64,000 nt of DNA from Chersky-840 sp963838775 (lineage in GTDB: Bacteria > Actinomycetota > Acidimicrobiia > Acidimicrobiales > UBA8190), in NCBI GenBank assembly GCA_963838775.1, contig CAWISP010000030.1:186001-250000 (forward strand), written 5' to 3'. This document shows positions 29,286 through 37,303 of the stretch, piece by piece; the stretch's first letter is position 1, and each line of letters begins with the position of its first letter. Position numbers and translations under genes: made by a program. A model generated the notes under the pieces. It was not told the origin of the DNA. It saw only the letters and a program-made list of their open reading frames with translations, and ran no database searches.

Positions 29286-29522
29286 TGACATATTTGCTCA
29301 GGTCCAGATGCCAGACTGTCGATATCTGATCCATGGTCCAGACACCCAGCAATGAACTGGTTCGCGTCAGAAGCGAACTCGACAGCCTGGAGTTTTCTCG
29401 ACTGACCGACTCCACCCCCGCTCTTGTCGCCCATCATGAGCACCTGTGCCGACGCGAGGTCGTACTGCTCGGTGCGGAAGCGTTGCCCCGCTCAGGACGA
29501 TTCTTGAAGTCGCCGGGGTGAA

Positions 29523-29974
29523 GGTTCTGATTTGACTCACCCAGGACCGTTACACCCTGGGCGTACCGTGGGGGCATGACAGCAGGTCAGACCCCCAAAA
29601 CGATCCAGATTCCCCCCGACGCCCCGGGTGTCACAGGAGCCTCAGACGCTCCCGGAGGCCGTCAGGTACTTCTCAGACCCCGACGGAGTGTGTTCCGCGA
29701 GGGATCGGAGTGCCCCTACTGCGGGCACGTCGCGGTGGTGGACGGCTAGGACGACCCTCCGCCCTGAGGCATGACAGTAGGCAACCAGCACTTCTGGTGC
29801 CCGAAGGTGGCTGAGGCGGCACCGGGGCGCTGAGCCCACGGCGGGAGTGCAATGCCGGGACGCGACGGTGCCGTACGGAGGGTACCGGGAGATGGCATTC
29901 ATGGCTGCCACGCTGTCTCTCTGAACTGACAGCCTGGCACGTCGGTCCTGGGTGAGCCAAGTCAGTCACTACCC
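29523..29974 (+). mobile_element. Decayed IS1595-like element remnant
   Basis: From a GG-started end (29523, GGTTCTGATTTGACTCACCC) to an inverted end at 29974. A 57-codon ORF starts at ATG 29576 (MTAGQTPKTIQIPPDAPG) and ends ECPYCGHVAVVDG at 29749; in the neighbouring frame the same DNA reads TLPEAVRYFSDPDGVC, the characteristic start of IS1595-family transposases, whose next part is a C-x2-C zinc ribbon. The remnant is thus frameshifted and lacks the catalytic domain. From 29750 to the DUF5318 gene at 30242 I see no gene, only the inverted end and unassigned GC-rich sequence. Confidence 0.5.
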
Positions 29975-30241
29975 AGGTCATCGGGCCCCGGTCTGGCCGC
30001 CGGGGGCGGGAGTGCTCCGACGAGGCTGCGACCGATGGGTCGGCAGGCGCCCCCCGGTCCCGTTTCCGCCGGGCCGTTCCGGGCGACAGCGACCGGCGGT
30101 GCGGGAGTGTCGGGCGGACGGACCGGGGACCGGCGGCGCTCGGACCGGGCCCGACCGCTGGTGGGGCGGGACGGTCGGGAGAGCCCGACTCGAGTGACAA
30201 ATGAATTCACGGGTAGTTCGAGTGGTGCCGACGGTACCCTT

Positions 30242-30685
30242 ATGACGATGAGTTTCGGGCCGTCGGCCTTGCAGGGGTTTCCCGTCTCGGGCGCCGGTGG
30301 GCGCGTGGAGTACCGCCTCGCCCGCAATGCCGTGGTGAGCGAATTCAAAAAGGGGCGCCTGTCACGTCTCGACGTGTGCGATGCGCACCCCGAGCTCCTG
30401 CGGGCGGCGCGCAACGTCGGGGTGGCCCTGACCGAAACCTGCCCCATCTGTGAAGAGACCGAAGTCGTGCACGTGACCTACGTCTTCGGCTCGCGACTGC
30501 CGAAGAACGGCCGGTGCCCCACCAATCCGACCGAGCTCGCCCGTCTGTGCCGTCGCACCGACGAGGTGGTGGTGTACGTGGTCGAGGTTTGCCCCAAGTG
30601 TTCGTGGAACCACCTCGCCCGGATGTATCCGGCCGGGGGCCGTCATCGTGCCACCGCGGCGCGCGCCCGGCGGGGCAACGGCTGA
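30242..30685 (+). CDS. DUF5318 protein
   Basis: About 147-aa zinc-ribbon-like protein of a family conserved in actinobacteria. Recognisable parts are VEYRLARNAVVSEFKKGRLS, DVCDAHPELLRAARNVG, the cysteine pair CPIC, VTYVFGSRLPKNGR and VVEVCPKCSWNHLARMY with a second CxxC. Two CxxC pairs suggest one structural zinc. In M. tuberculosis the homologue (Rv0049) lies close to the padR-ino1 pair as here. Start ATG 30242 or 30248; the frame is open upstream to 30035 without conservation. Function unknown. Confidence 0.85.
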   Translation: MTMSFGPSALQGFPVSGAGGRVEYRLARNAVVSEFKKGRLSRLDVCDAHPELLRAARNVGVALTETCPICEETEVVHVTYVFGSRLPKNGRCPTNPTELARLCRRTDEVVVYVVEVCPKCSWNHLARMYPAGGRHRATAARARRGNG

Positions 30686-30789
30686 GCGCAGCCGGGACGA
30701 CACCGTGCCCGTCCGGCGCGCCCACTTGTGCCGTGTCGTAGTGCACCATTGATCGGACCACCCGGGAAAAGGCAAGGGGACCCACACAC

Positions 30790-31989
30790 ATGAGCCAGGT
30801 CTCACCAGGCGACGACGGAACGAGGCAGAGCCCCGGTTCTCAGGCGCGCAAAGGCTCGCCGGCCAAGCGCCCCCCGGCCAAGGTGACGCCCAAGGGGGAT
30901 CCCGTGCCCGGTGCCGCCAAGGGCCGGCCCCCCACCTCGGGAAAGACCCGCAATCCGACCGGGGGCCAGAACCGGGCCGTGACCGACCAGAAGGGCCGTC
31001 CCGCGCCGCCCGGCGGTGCCAAGGGCCGGCCCCCGACCGGGGGTGGCCGTCCGATCGGGTCCGGTGGCGGCAAAGGCCGCCCACCCACCTCTGGTGGTGG
31101 CAAGGGCCGGGCGCCACGGCCCAACATGCAGATCACGGCTCCGCCCCCGCGCCGCTTCTCGCCGTCGACGCTGGCCTTCGCCTCCATCGGCCTGGTCGTG
31201 GTGATCATCCTCGTCTTCGTGGTGGTGAAGGTCACGAGCGGGGGCACCACCCCGAGCAAGACCGCCGTCCTCCCGCCGCCGGCGCCGGCGTCGGCCCAGG
31301 TGGTGTCCGATGTGACCGGCGTCACCCCCGCCGTGGCCAACACGGTGGGGACCGGGTCCGGGATCACCGCGCCGTCGGTACTCAAGGGCCAGCCCCCGCT
31401 CACCTCCGGCGGCAAGCCCGAGCTCCTGTTCATCGGGGCGGAGTTCTGCCCGTACTGCGCGGCCGAACGGTGGGCCATGGTGAACGCGCTGAGCCGCTTC
31501 GGCACGTTGTCGGGGCTCATGGAGACCACCTCGTCGCCGTGGGACGCCTATCCGGCCACGGCCACGTTCAGCTTCCGCAACGCCATCTACACGAGCAAGT
31601 ACCTGGCGTTCGTGTCGGTCGAGCACGAGACCAATGACAACAACGGGCAGGGTACGCGCAAGTTGTTCCAACCCCTCACCGCCGCCCAGAACAGCCTGTG
31701 GGAGAAGTATTCGACGCAATTCGGCGAGCAGACCGGTTACCCCTTCCTCGACTTCGGCAACAAGGTCTTCGTGCTCGGACCGAGTTACATCCCCGGCGTC
31801 CTGGCCGGGCTCAATCAGCAGGAGATCGCGGCCAAACTCTCGAACCCCAACGACGTCGTGACCCAGAACATCGTGGGCACGGCCAACTACCTCACCGCAT
31901 CGATCTGCGCCATGACAGGGAACCAGCCGGCGGCGGTGTGCACGGCCTCGGGGGTGCACAAGGCGGCGGTCTCCATGAAATTGAGCTGA
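30790..31989 (+). CDS. DUF929 membrane-anchored thioredoxin-like protein
   Basis: 399 aa. A long basic, Gly/Pro-rich N-terminal region with repeated KGRPPT motifs (to about residue 115) precedes one transmembrane helix (STLAFASIGLVVVIILVFVVV), followed by an extracytoplasmic DUF929 domain with a thioredoxin-like active site, FIGAEFCPYCAAERWAM. DUF929 proteins are thought to act as thiol-disulfide enzymes. The VKOR gene begins ten bases downstream, giving an oxidase-partner pair for disulfide formation outside the membrane. Confidence 0.88.
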   Translation: MSQVSPGDDGTRQSPGSQARKGSPAKRPPAKVTPKGDPVPGAAKGRPPTSGKTRNPTGGQNRAVTDQKGRPAPPGGAKGRPPTGGGRPIGSGGGKGRPPTSGGGKGRAPRPNMQITAPPPRRFSPSTLAFASIGLVVVIILVFVVVKVTSGGTTPSKTAVLPPPAPASAQVVSDVTGVTPAVANTVGTGSGITAPSVLKGQPPLTSGGKPELLFIGAEFCPYCAAERWAMVNALSRFGTLSGLMETTSSPWDAYPATATFSFRNAIYTSKYLAFVSVEHETNDNNGQGTRKLFQPLTAAQNSLWEKYSTQFGEQTGYPFLDFGNKVFVLGPSYIPGVLAGLNQQEIAAKLSNPNDVVTQNIVGTANYLTASICAMTGNQPAAVCTASGVHKAAVSMKLS

Positions 31990-31999
31990 CAGGATCGCC

Positions 32000-32512
32000 A
32001 TGGCTGACGTCGACGTCGAGCAGGACTACGAGCTGCCGGCGCTGCCGCGCTGGCGGCCCTGGGCGGCCTTCGCCCTGTCGATCATCGGGTTCGGCATCTC
32101 GATGTACCTCACGATCGACCATTTCCAGGGCGTGGCGCCGATCTGCTCCTCGCAGGGTTTCGTCAACTGCAAGCTCGTGACCGAGAGCACCTACTCCTAC
32201 ATCCTGAAGATCCCGGTGTCGCTGCTCGGCCTTCTGTTCTTCACGGCCATGGTGGGGATCAACTTCCCCCCGCTGTGGCGGGCCCGGACCCAGTGGTTGG
32301 CGGTGGCCCGCCTGGCGCTGGCAGTGAGCGGGATCTGCTTCGTGCTGTATCTGCTGGCGGCCGAGCTCTTCAGCATCAAGGCCATCTGCCTGTGGTGTAC
32401 CGGTGTCCACGTGACGACGTTCCTGTTGTTCGTCCTGGTGGTGGTGTCGTTCCCGCTCATGTCGCCCCGGGCCATCCGCTACCGGGAGTGGGCGGAGAGC
32501 AACGAAGCCTGA
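32000..32512 (+). CDS. Vitamin K epoxide reductase (VKOR) family protein
   Basis: 170-aa integral membrane thiol oxidoreductase that reoxidises a periplasmic thiol protein using quinone. Four or five hydrophobic helices are visible (WAAFALSIIGFGISMYLTI, VSLLGLLFFTAMVGI, LALAVSGICFVLYLL, HVTTFLLFVLVVVSF). The active-site CxxC is AICLWCTGVH, and the paired loop cysteines appear as APICSSQGFVNCKLV. It directly follows the DUF929 gene, its presumed thiol substrate. The quinone link fits the menaquinone-type genes at 34-37 kb. Confidence 0.92.
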   Translation: MADVDVEQDYELPALPRWRPWAAFALSIIGFGISMYLTIDHFQGVAPICSSQGFVNCKLVTESTYSYILKIPVSLLGLLFFTAMVGINFPPLWRARTQWLAVARLALAVSGICFVLYLLAAELFSIKAICLWCTGVHVTTFLLFVLVVVSFPLMSPRAIRYREWAESNEA

Positions 32513-32566
32513 TCACCCACCGCTCCGGTGCAACCGGATCGGGCCCGGCGGGGTTGATGAGGTGTG

Positions 32567-33511
32567 ATGGCAATGCACAGTGAGGCGGCCGTGCTCGACG
32601 GGCTGGCCGACGACCTCGATGCCGGCTTCGGAGCGTTCGTCCGAACCCATTCGACGGCCGTCTACACCACGGCACTGCGCTTGAGCGGGTCACGCACCGA
32701 GGCCGACGACCTGGCCCAGGAGACCTTCATCCGCGCCTACAAGGCGCTGCGACGTTTCGACGCCGAGCGCATGCTCCTCCTCGAGTCGAGACCGTGGCTC
32801 CTCACCATCACGGTGAACCTGTGGCGCAACACCCTGCGGCGTGCGTCGCGGCGACCGCAGCAGAGCGATGCACCCCACCACGACGTCGCCGACCGCCGAC
32901 CCGGTCCCGAGGCGGCCGCCGAGGACAGCGCCGACTCGCAGCTTCTCGTCGGGCTCCTGCGCGAGCTGCCCGAGCACCATCGTGTGCCAGTGGTCCTGCG
33001 TCACGTGGTGGGCCTGTCCTACGCCGAGATCGCGTCGGTGCTCGAGTGCCCCGTGGGCACGGCCAAGGCCAACGTGGCACGCGGGCTCGACCGACTGCGC
33101 GCCCTCGCCGCTCCTCCACCGGTGACACACCTGCCACACGCAAGTCCACGTCACGCAAAGTGGGCCACGGAAATCCACGCCACGAAAAAGGGAGTCATCA
33201 TGACCGCCGACACTGCCTCCACGCGCCGTCTGTCCCTCGCGGTCGATGCCGCCGCCCTGCGCCGGCTGCGCGTCGACGCGCCGGACGGGTTCGTCGACAC
33301 GGTGATGGACAGCCTGGGCCTGCACGACGCCGATCACCTCGTCACGGTGCACAGCCCGGCCGGGGACCTCTTCGTCGCCTTCAACGACGACGGCATCAGC
33401 GCGGTGATGCCGGCAGCGCTGTTCGACGGCGACCCCGGACAATTCGCCGCCCACCACCGCCAGGAGACGGGGCGACCGCTCGTCGCCGGCACCGCCCCCC
33501 GGCCGGCCTGA
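32567..33511 (+). CDS. ECF-type RNA polymerase sigma factor, reading into the next gene
   Basis: The first ~185 residues form an ECF sigma factor: region 2 (FVRTHSTAVYTTALRLSG, EADDLAQETFIRAYKAL) and region 4 (LRELPEHHRVPVVLRHVVGL, YAEIASVLECPVGTAKANV). No stop codon separates it from the following methyltransferase: the same frame continues through PHASPRHAKWATEIHATKKG into MTADTASTRRL and ends only at 33511. An internal ATG at 33200, with GGGAG five bases upstream, suggests a separate downstream protein, but a natural sigma-Ogt fusion cannot be excluded. No anti-sigma gene is seen nearby. Start ATG 32567 follows GAGG. Confidence 0.85.
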   Translation: MAMHSEAAVLDGLADDLDAGFGAFVRTHSTAVYTTALRLSGSRTEADDLAQETFIRAYKALRRFDAERMLLLESRPWLLTITVNLWRNTLRRASRRPQQSDAPHHDVADRRPGPEAAAEDSADSQLLVGLLRELPEHHRVPVVLRHVVGLSYAEIASVLECPVGTAKANVARGLDRLRALAAPPPVTHLPHASPRHAKWATEIHATKKGVIMTADTASTRRLSLAVDAAALRRLRVDAPDGFVDTVMDSLGLHDADHLVTVHSPAGDLFVAFNDDGISAVMPAALFDGDPGQFAAHHRQETGRPLVAGTAPRPA

Positions 33512-34024
33512 CCGCAGCGCTGCGCAGCGGCCGCGCCACGAATCTGCGCTACGACCTGTCGGGTCTGACGCCGTTCGAGCGGGCCGTGCTCACCAAGACC
33601 CTCGAGATCCCATCGGGAGAGGTGCGACCCTACGGGTGGGTGGCCCGCGAGATCGGCCGTCCCAAGGCCGTGCGCGCCGTGGGATCGGCGCTGGGGCGCA
33701 ATCCCGTGCCGGTGCTCATCCCGTGTCACCGCGTGGTGCGCAGTGACGGACAGATCGGCAACTACGGCCTCGGAGTCCCCATGAAGCGCGCCCTGCTCAG
33801 CGCCGAGGGTGTCGACCTCGAGCGCCTCGAACGCCTCGCCGACGCGGGGGTGCGCTACGTCGGCAGCGACACCACGGGGGTGTTCTGCGTCCCCTCGTGC
33901 GTGCACGCCCGCCAGATCCGCGCCTGCGCACGAGGTGCACTTCCGCACCGACGCCGCTGCCCTCGGGGCCGGGTACCGACCCTGCACGCACTGCACCCCG
34001 GTGGCGGTGCGCGACGCGTCGTAG
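33200..34024 (+). CDS. O6-alkylguanine-DNA methyltransferase with C-terminal Ada zinc domain (two frameshifts)
   Basis: DNA alkylation repair protein. The N-terminal part (SPAGDLFVAFNDDGISAVMP) is in the sigma frame; after a run of six C near 33490-33497 (seven expected) it continues as AALRSGRATNLRYDLSGLTPF, GEVRPYGWVAREIGRP and the suicide-cysteine motif PVPVLIPCHRVVRSDG. Then comes RYVGSDTTGVFCVPSCVHARQI, and after one extra base near 33926 HEVHFRTDAAALGAGYRPCTHCTPV. These last parts form a four-cysteine Ada metal-binding domain. In E. coli Ada this domain is N-terminal and an AraC helix-turn-helix is present; here the order is reversed and the AraC part is missing. About 274 aa. Confidence 0.85.
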
Positions 34025-34050
34025 GCGGCGCGCCCCACAAGCGGCGCGCC

Positions 34051-34104
34051 CCGACAAGCGGCGCCCGAACAGCGGCGCCGACAAGCGGAGCCCGAACAGC
34101 GGCG
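34051..34104. repeat. 27-bp tandem repeat between convergent genes
   Basis: Two adjacent 27-base units (34051-34077 and 34078-34104) differ at one position; shorter related pieces (ACAAGCGGCGC) flank them on the left. They fill the spacer between the Ogt-Ada gene and the geranylgeranyl reductase gene. The GC-rich repeat may slip during replication or sequencing. No function is apparent. Confidence 0.7.
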
Positions 34105-34117
34105 CGGACACACAGCG

Positions 34118-35432
34118 TCAGCGCGGGACGCCGTTTTGCGACGAGGGCCACACGTCGTCGAACCAACGCCCCGTGGCGGTGCGGCGCGTGACGGCTGCGG
34201 CCGATCGTGGAGGCGGCCGCCGCCACCGTGCGGGGCGCGCCGGGCGGGGTGCCGTCGAGGAGCTCGTTCCAGAAGATCGACCATCCCCCGGCCAGGGGCC
34301 GGCCCACGAGGGGGTGGGTGAGGAGCCTGCCCACCACCGCCGCCACCGCCGGCCTCCCCACCAGCGCCCCGTGGGCGGCGGACGCGACCCGGTGGTAGTC
34401 GAGATGGTCCTGGGCAAGGGTGGCGCGATAGCGCGCCGCGGCGCGGCCCGGTCCCGCCAGGACGGCCTCGGCGGCGAGGCGACCGCTCGTCATGGCGTGG
34501 GCGATGCCCTCGCCCTGGAGAGGGTTCACGAGCCCGGCCGCGTCACCGACGAGCAGCACGCGCCCCGCCGCCGGCGTGGTGCCCACCATGCCCATCTTGA
34601 GCCAGCCCCCCAGCCGGCCCGGACCCGACCCGTCACCGGGTTGCTCGACCAGTCCCGTGCGCCGGAGGTGCTCGAGGAAGGCGGGCAGAAGCCGCACCGC
34701 CCCGGCTCCGGCGCGCCGGTCCGACAGGGTGCCGATGCCGAGCCCGGCATTGGCGCGCCCGTCGGGCCCCGGGAACAACCAGCCGTAGCCGGGGAAGACG
34801 CGCCGGGGCTCGCGCTCCCACAACACGATGTGGGGCAGCGTCACGGGCTCGTCGAGGTACACCCGCACCGCGAAGCCCCACAGCACGTGGCGGGCGTCGA
34901 CCAACCCGGCTGCCTCGCCGACGCGGCTCGTGGCCCCGTCGGCACCGATCACCACGTCGGCGCCCACCCGCCTCCCGCCGTCGAGCTCGACCACGTGGGC
35001 GCCGGCCGCGCCGTCTGGGTCTCCCCCGTTGGCGTCACCGACCCCGATGTGCGCCACGCGGCCCGTGACGGGACATGCCCCGGCCTCGAGCGCCGCCGCT
35101 GTCAGCCACGCGTCGAATCCCTGGCGGGGCGCGGCCACGCCATAGCCGGGGTAGTCGATCCCCTCGAAACACGGCAGCCGGAGCCGGCGGCCGGACGGGC
35201 CCACCACCACCATGTCACCGAGGGGCGCCCCCTTGCGCTCCGGGGCCAGGCCCAGATCGTGGAGCACGGCGACGCCGCGGGGCCCGACGGCGTCACCGCA
35301 CGCCTTGTCACGGGGAAAGGTGGCCTTGTCCACGAGCGCCACCCGGGCGCCCCCGCGGGCCAGCACGAGGGCGGCGACGGCACCGGCGGGACCCGAGCCC
35401 ACCACGGCCACGTCGAAGTGCTCCTGGACCAC
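34118..35432 (-). CDS. Geranylgeranyl reductase family FAD oxidoreductase (apparent +1 frameshift near the end)
   Basis: FAD-dependent reductase of isoprenoid double bonds. FAD motif VAVVGSGPAGAVAALVLARGG, then DKACGDAVGPRG, VIGADGATSRVGEAAGL and the GDAAG motif VLLVGDAAGLVNPLQGEGI. Start GTG 35432 (VVQEHFDVAVVG), with GGAGG four bases upstream. The long frame runs on past 34200 as a low-complexity tail across the convergent gene, while another frame gives the family-like end TATGRWFDDVWPSS with a stop at 34118, so one extra base near 34190-34205 is likely. Next to a MenG-type gene, it may saturate a menaquinone isoprene unit as mycobacterial MenJ does. Confidence 0.88.
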
Positions 35433-35476
35433 AAGACCTCCGACATCGGCGGTGCGTTCTGTGGGATTGTCGCACC

Positions 35477-36219
35477 GTGCGCCGAGAGACATTGACCACC
35501 GGCGCCCGCAACAGCCGTTTCGCCCGCCGCCTCTTCAACGGGCTCCCCGAACGCTACGACCGGCTGGCGGAGCTGCTGTCGCTCGGCCAGAACGGCCGGT
35601 GGCGGCGGGCCATGGTGGACCACGTCGTGGCGGGCGAGCCGCGGCTCATTCTCGATGTGGCCACGGGACCGGCGGGGGTGGCCCTGCAGCTGGCGGCACG
35701 CACGGGCGCGAAGGTGGTCGGGGTGGACCTCACCGAAACCATGCTGCGCGAGGGCAAGGACAACGTGGCGCGCGCGGGGCGCAGAAGCAGATCCAGGTGG
35801 TGCTGGGCAGAGGCGAGCAGCTCCCCTTCGCCGACGCCACCTTCGACGCCCTCACCTTCACCTACCTCTTGCGGTACGTCGAGGACCCCCAAGAGACGCT
35901 GCGCGAGCTGGCCCGCGTGGTGCGGCCCGGGGGCACGGTGGCCAACCTCGAGTTCCTCGTGCCCTCCAGCCGGTTCTGGCGGTTCTGGTGGTGGGGCTAC
36001 ACCCGGCTGGTGCTGCCCGTGGCGGGTGCCCTCACGGGGGGGCGCGAGTGGTTCCGGGTGGGGCGGTTCCTCGGGCCCAACATCTCGGGGCACTACCGCC
36101 GCTACCCGCTGTCGTGGACGGTGCAGGCCTGGCGCGAGGCGGGGATCGACGACGTCGGGGTCAGGACGATGAGCCTCGGGGGCGGGCTCGTGATGTGGGG
36201 TAGCCGGGCCCGTGCCTGA
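35477..36219 (+). CDS. UbiE/MenG-type SAM methyltransferase (apparent -1 frameshift)
   Basis: Class I methyltransferase resembling demethylmenaquinone C-methyltransferase. N-terminal FARRLFNGLPERYDRLAELLSLGQNGRWRRAM, SAM motif LILDVATGPAGVALQLA, acidic motif VVGVDLTETMLREGKDN, then in another frame QIQVVLGRGEQLPFADATFDALTFTYLLRYVEDP and VRPGGTVANLEFLVP. The shift is at about 35777-35785, where one G appears missing. GTG start at 35477; the 44-base spacer to the divergent geranylgeranyl reductase must hold both promoters. It overlaps the next gene by eight bases. The quinone-methylation role is inferred from family and neighbour. Confidence 0.88.
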
Positions 36220-36943
36220 GATTCAGCGCCCGGCCTTCTACGCGGCCAAACGCGGTGGATGGCGCGACTGGTGGACGGTCCTGCACCCCCCGTACACGGC
36301 GTGGCACCTCTCCTACGTGGTCATCGGAGCGACGATCGCTCCCCACGTCCACGTGTCGCGCCTCGTGGGCACGGTGCTCGCGTTCTTCCTGGCGGTGGGG
36401 ATCGCCGCGCACTGCCTCGACGAGCTCCACGGCCGCCCCCTGCGCACACTCATCCCGGGGCGCGTGCTCGTGGCCGCCACGGTGGTGTCGCTGGCGGGCG
36501 CGGTGGCCATCGGCGTGATCGGCGTCGTGAGTGTCGGCGTGGTCCTCGTCCCCTTCATCGTGGTGGGCCCGCTGCTCGTGATGGCCTACAACGCCGAGCT
36601 CTTCGGCGGGGTCGTCCACACCGACGCCGGTTTCGCGGCGGCATGGGGAGCGTTTCCGGTGCTCACCGCGTACGTGGCCCAGGCGGGCACGCTGCGACCG
36701 GCGCCCGTGCTCGTGGCCACCGGTGCCTTCGCCCTGTCGTGGGCGCAACGCAGCCTTTCCACCCCGGCCCGCCTCCTGCGCCGTTCGGTGCGGGGCGTGG
36801 ACGGCACCCTGACCCTCGCCGACGGGACGGTCCGGCCCCTCGACGACAAGTTCCTTCTCGTCCCGCTCGAGCGCGCCCTGCGGGCCATGTCGTGGGGGCT
36901 CGTCACGGTGGCCACCGGACTGGCCCTGGCCCGGCTGACCTGA
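36212..36943 (+). CDS. Polytopic membrane protein, possibly UbiA-related
   Basis: 243-aa membrane protein with about six hydrophobic helices (HLSYVVIGATIAPHVHV, LVGTVLAFFLAVGIAAH, VLVAATVVSLAGAVAIGVIG, VVSVGVVLVPFIVVGPLLVMAY, LVATGAFALSWAQ, SWGLVTVATGLALA). The first cytoplasmic loop AHCLDELHGRPLRT sits where UbiA prenyltransferases have their NDxxDxxxD motif, but only part of the acidic pattern is kept. The GTG start overlaps the MenG-like gene, implying one operon and perhaps a role in quinone or isoprenoid handling. I do not recognise a characterised family. Confidence 0.75.
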   Translation: MPEIQRPAFYAAKRGGWRDWWTVLHPPYTAWHLSYVVIGATIAPHVHVSRLVGTVLAFFLAVGIAAHCLDELHGRPLRTLIPGRVLVAATVVSLAGAVAIGVIGVVSVGVVLVPFIVVGPLLVMAYNAELFGGVVHTDAGFAAAWGAFPVLTAYVAQAGTLRPAPVLVATGAFALSWAQRSLSTPARLLRRSVRGVDGTLTLADGTVRPLDDKFLLVPLERALRAMSWGLVTVATGLALARLT

Positions 36944-36989
36944 GTCCGATACGGTCGCCCGACCTCGGGCGGCTCTCGTCGGGAGACAG

Positions 36990-37226
36990 CCGGAAAAGTA
37001 CGCCTCGGTCCTCAAGAAGCTCGAGGCCGCCGGCGCCGGATCCCCCAAGGGGCGCACCCTCCACGTTGCCCTGGAGTCCGACGGCGAGATCCAGGTCTTC
37101 GACATCTGGGAGTCCCAGAAGGAGTTCGAGGCCTTCGGCGAGACCCTCGTCCCGATCCTGGCCGAAGCCGGCGTCACCCTGAACGAGCCCATGGTGGCCA
37201 CCGTCCACAACGTCATCAAAGGCTGA
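36990..37226 (+). pseudogene. 5'-truncated dimeric alpha-beta barrel protein
   Basis: An open frame without any usable start codon reads EKYASVLKKLEAAGAGSPKG, then TLHVALESDGEIQVFDIWES, EFEAFGETLVPILAEAG and ends MVATVHNVIKG. This matches a common small ferredoxin-like/ABM-type family, whose members begin about 15-20 residues earlier. Upstream the frame reads non-conserved GC-rich sequence after the end of the preceding membrane protein. It may have lost its 5' end, or a frameshift hides the true start near 36960-36990. The product would be a ~95-aa protein of unknown function. Confidence 0.55.
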
Positions 37227-37303
37227 ACGCGATCGAACGCGGACGGGCGATCAAAGCCTGACGCCCTGGGCCGGGTCGGCGCCGGCGCCGGCGCCGGGAC
37301 GCG

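Noticed and set aside
33855..34117. C-terminal extension of the geranylgeranyl reductase across the convergent ogt-ada gene
   Set aside because: The residues are repetitive Ala/Arg/Pro and antisense to a conserved zinc domain; a neighbouring frame supplies a family-like end and stop at 34118.
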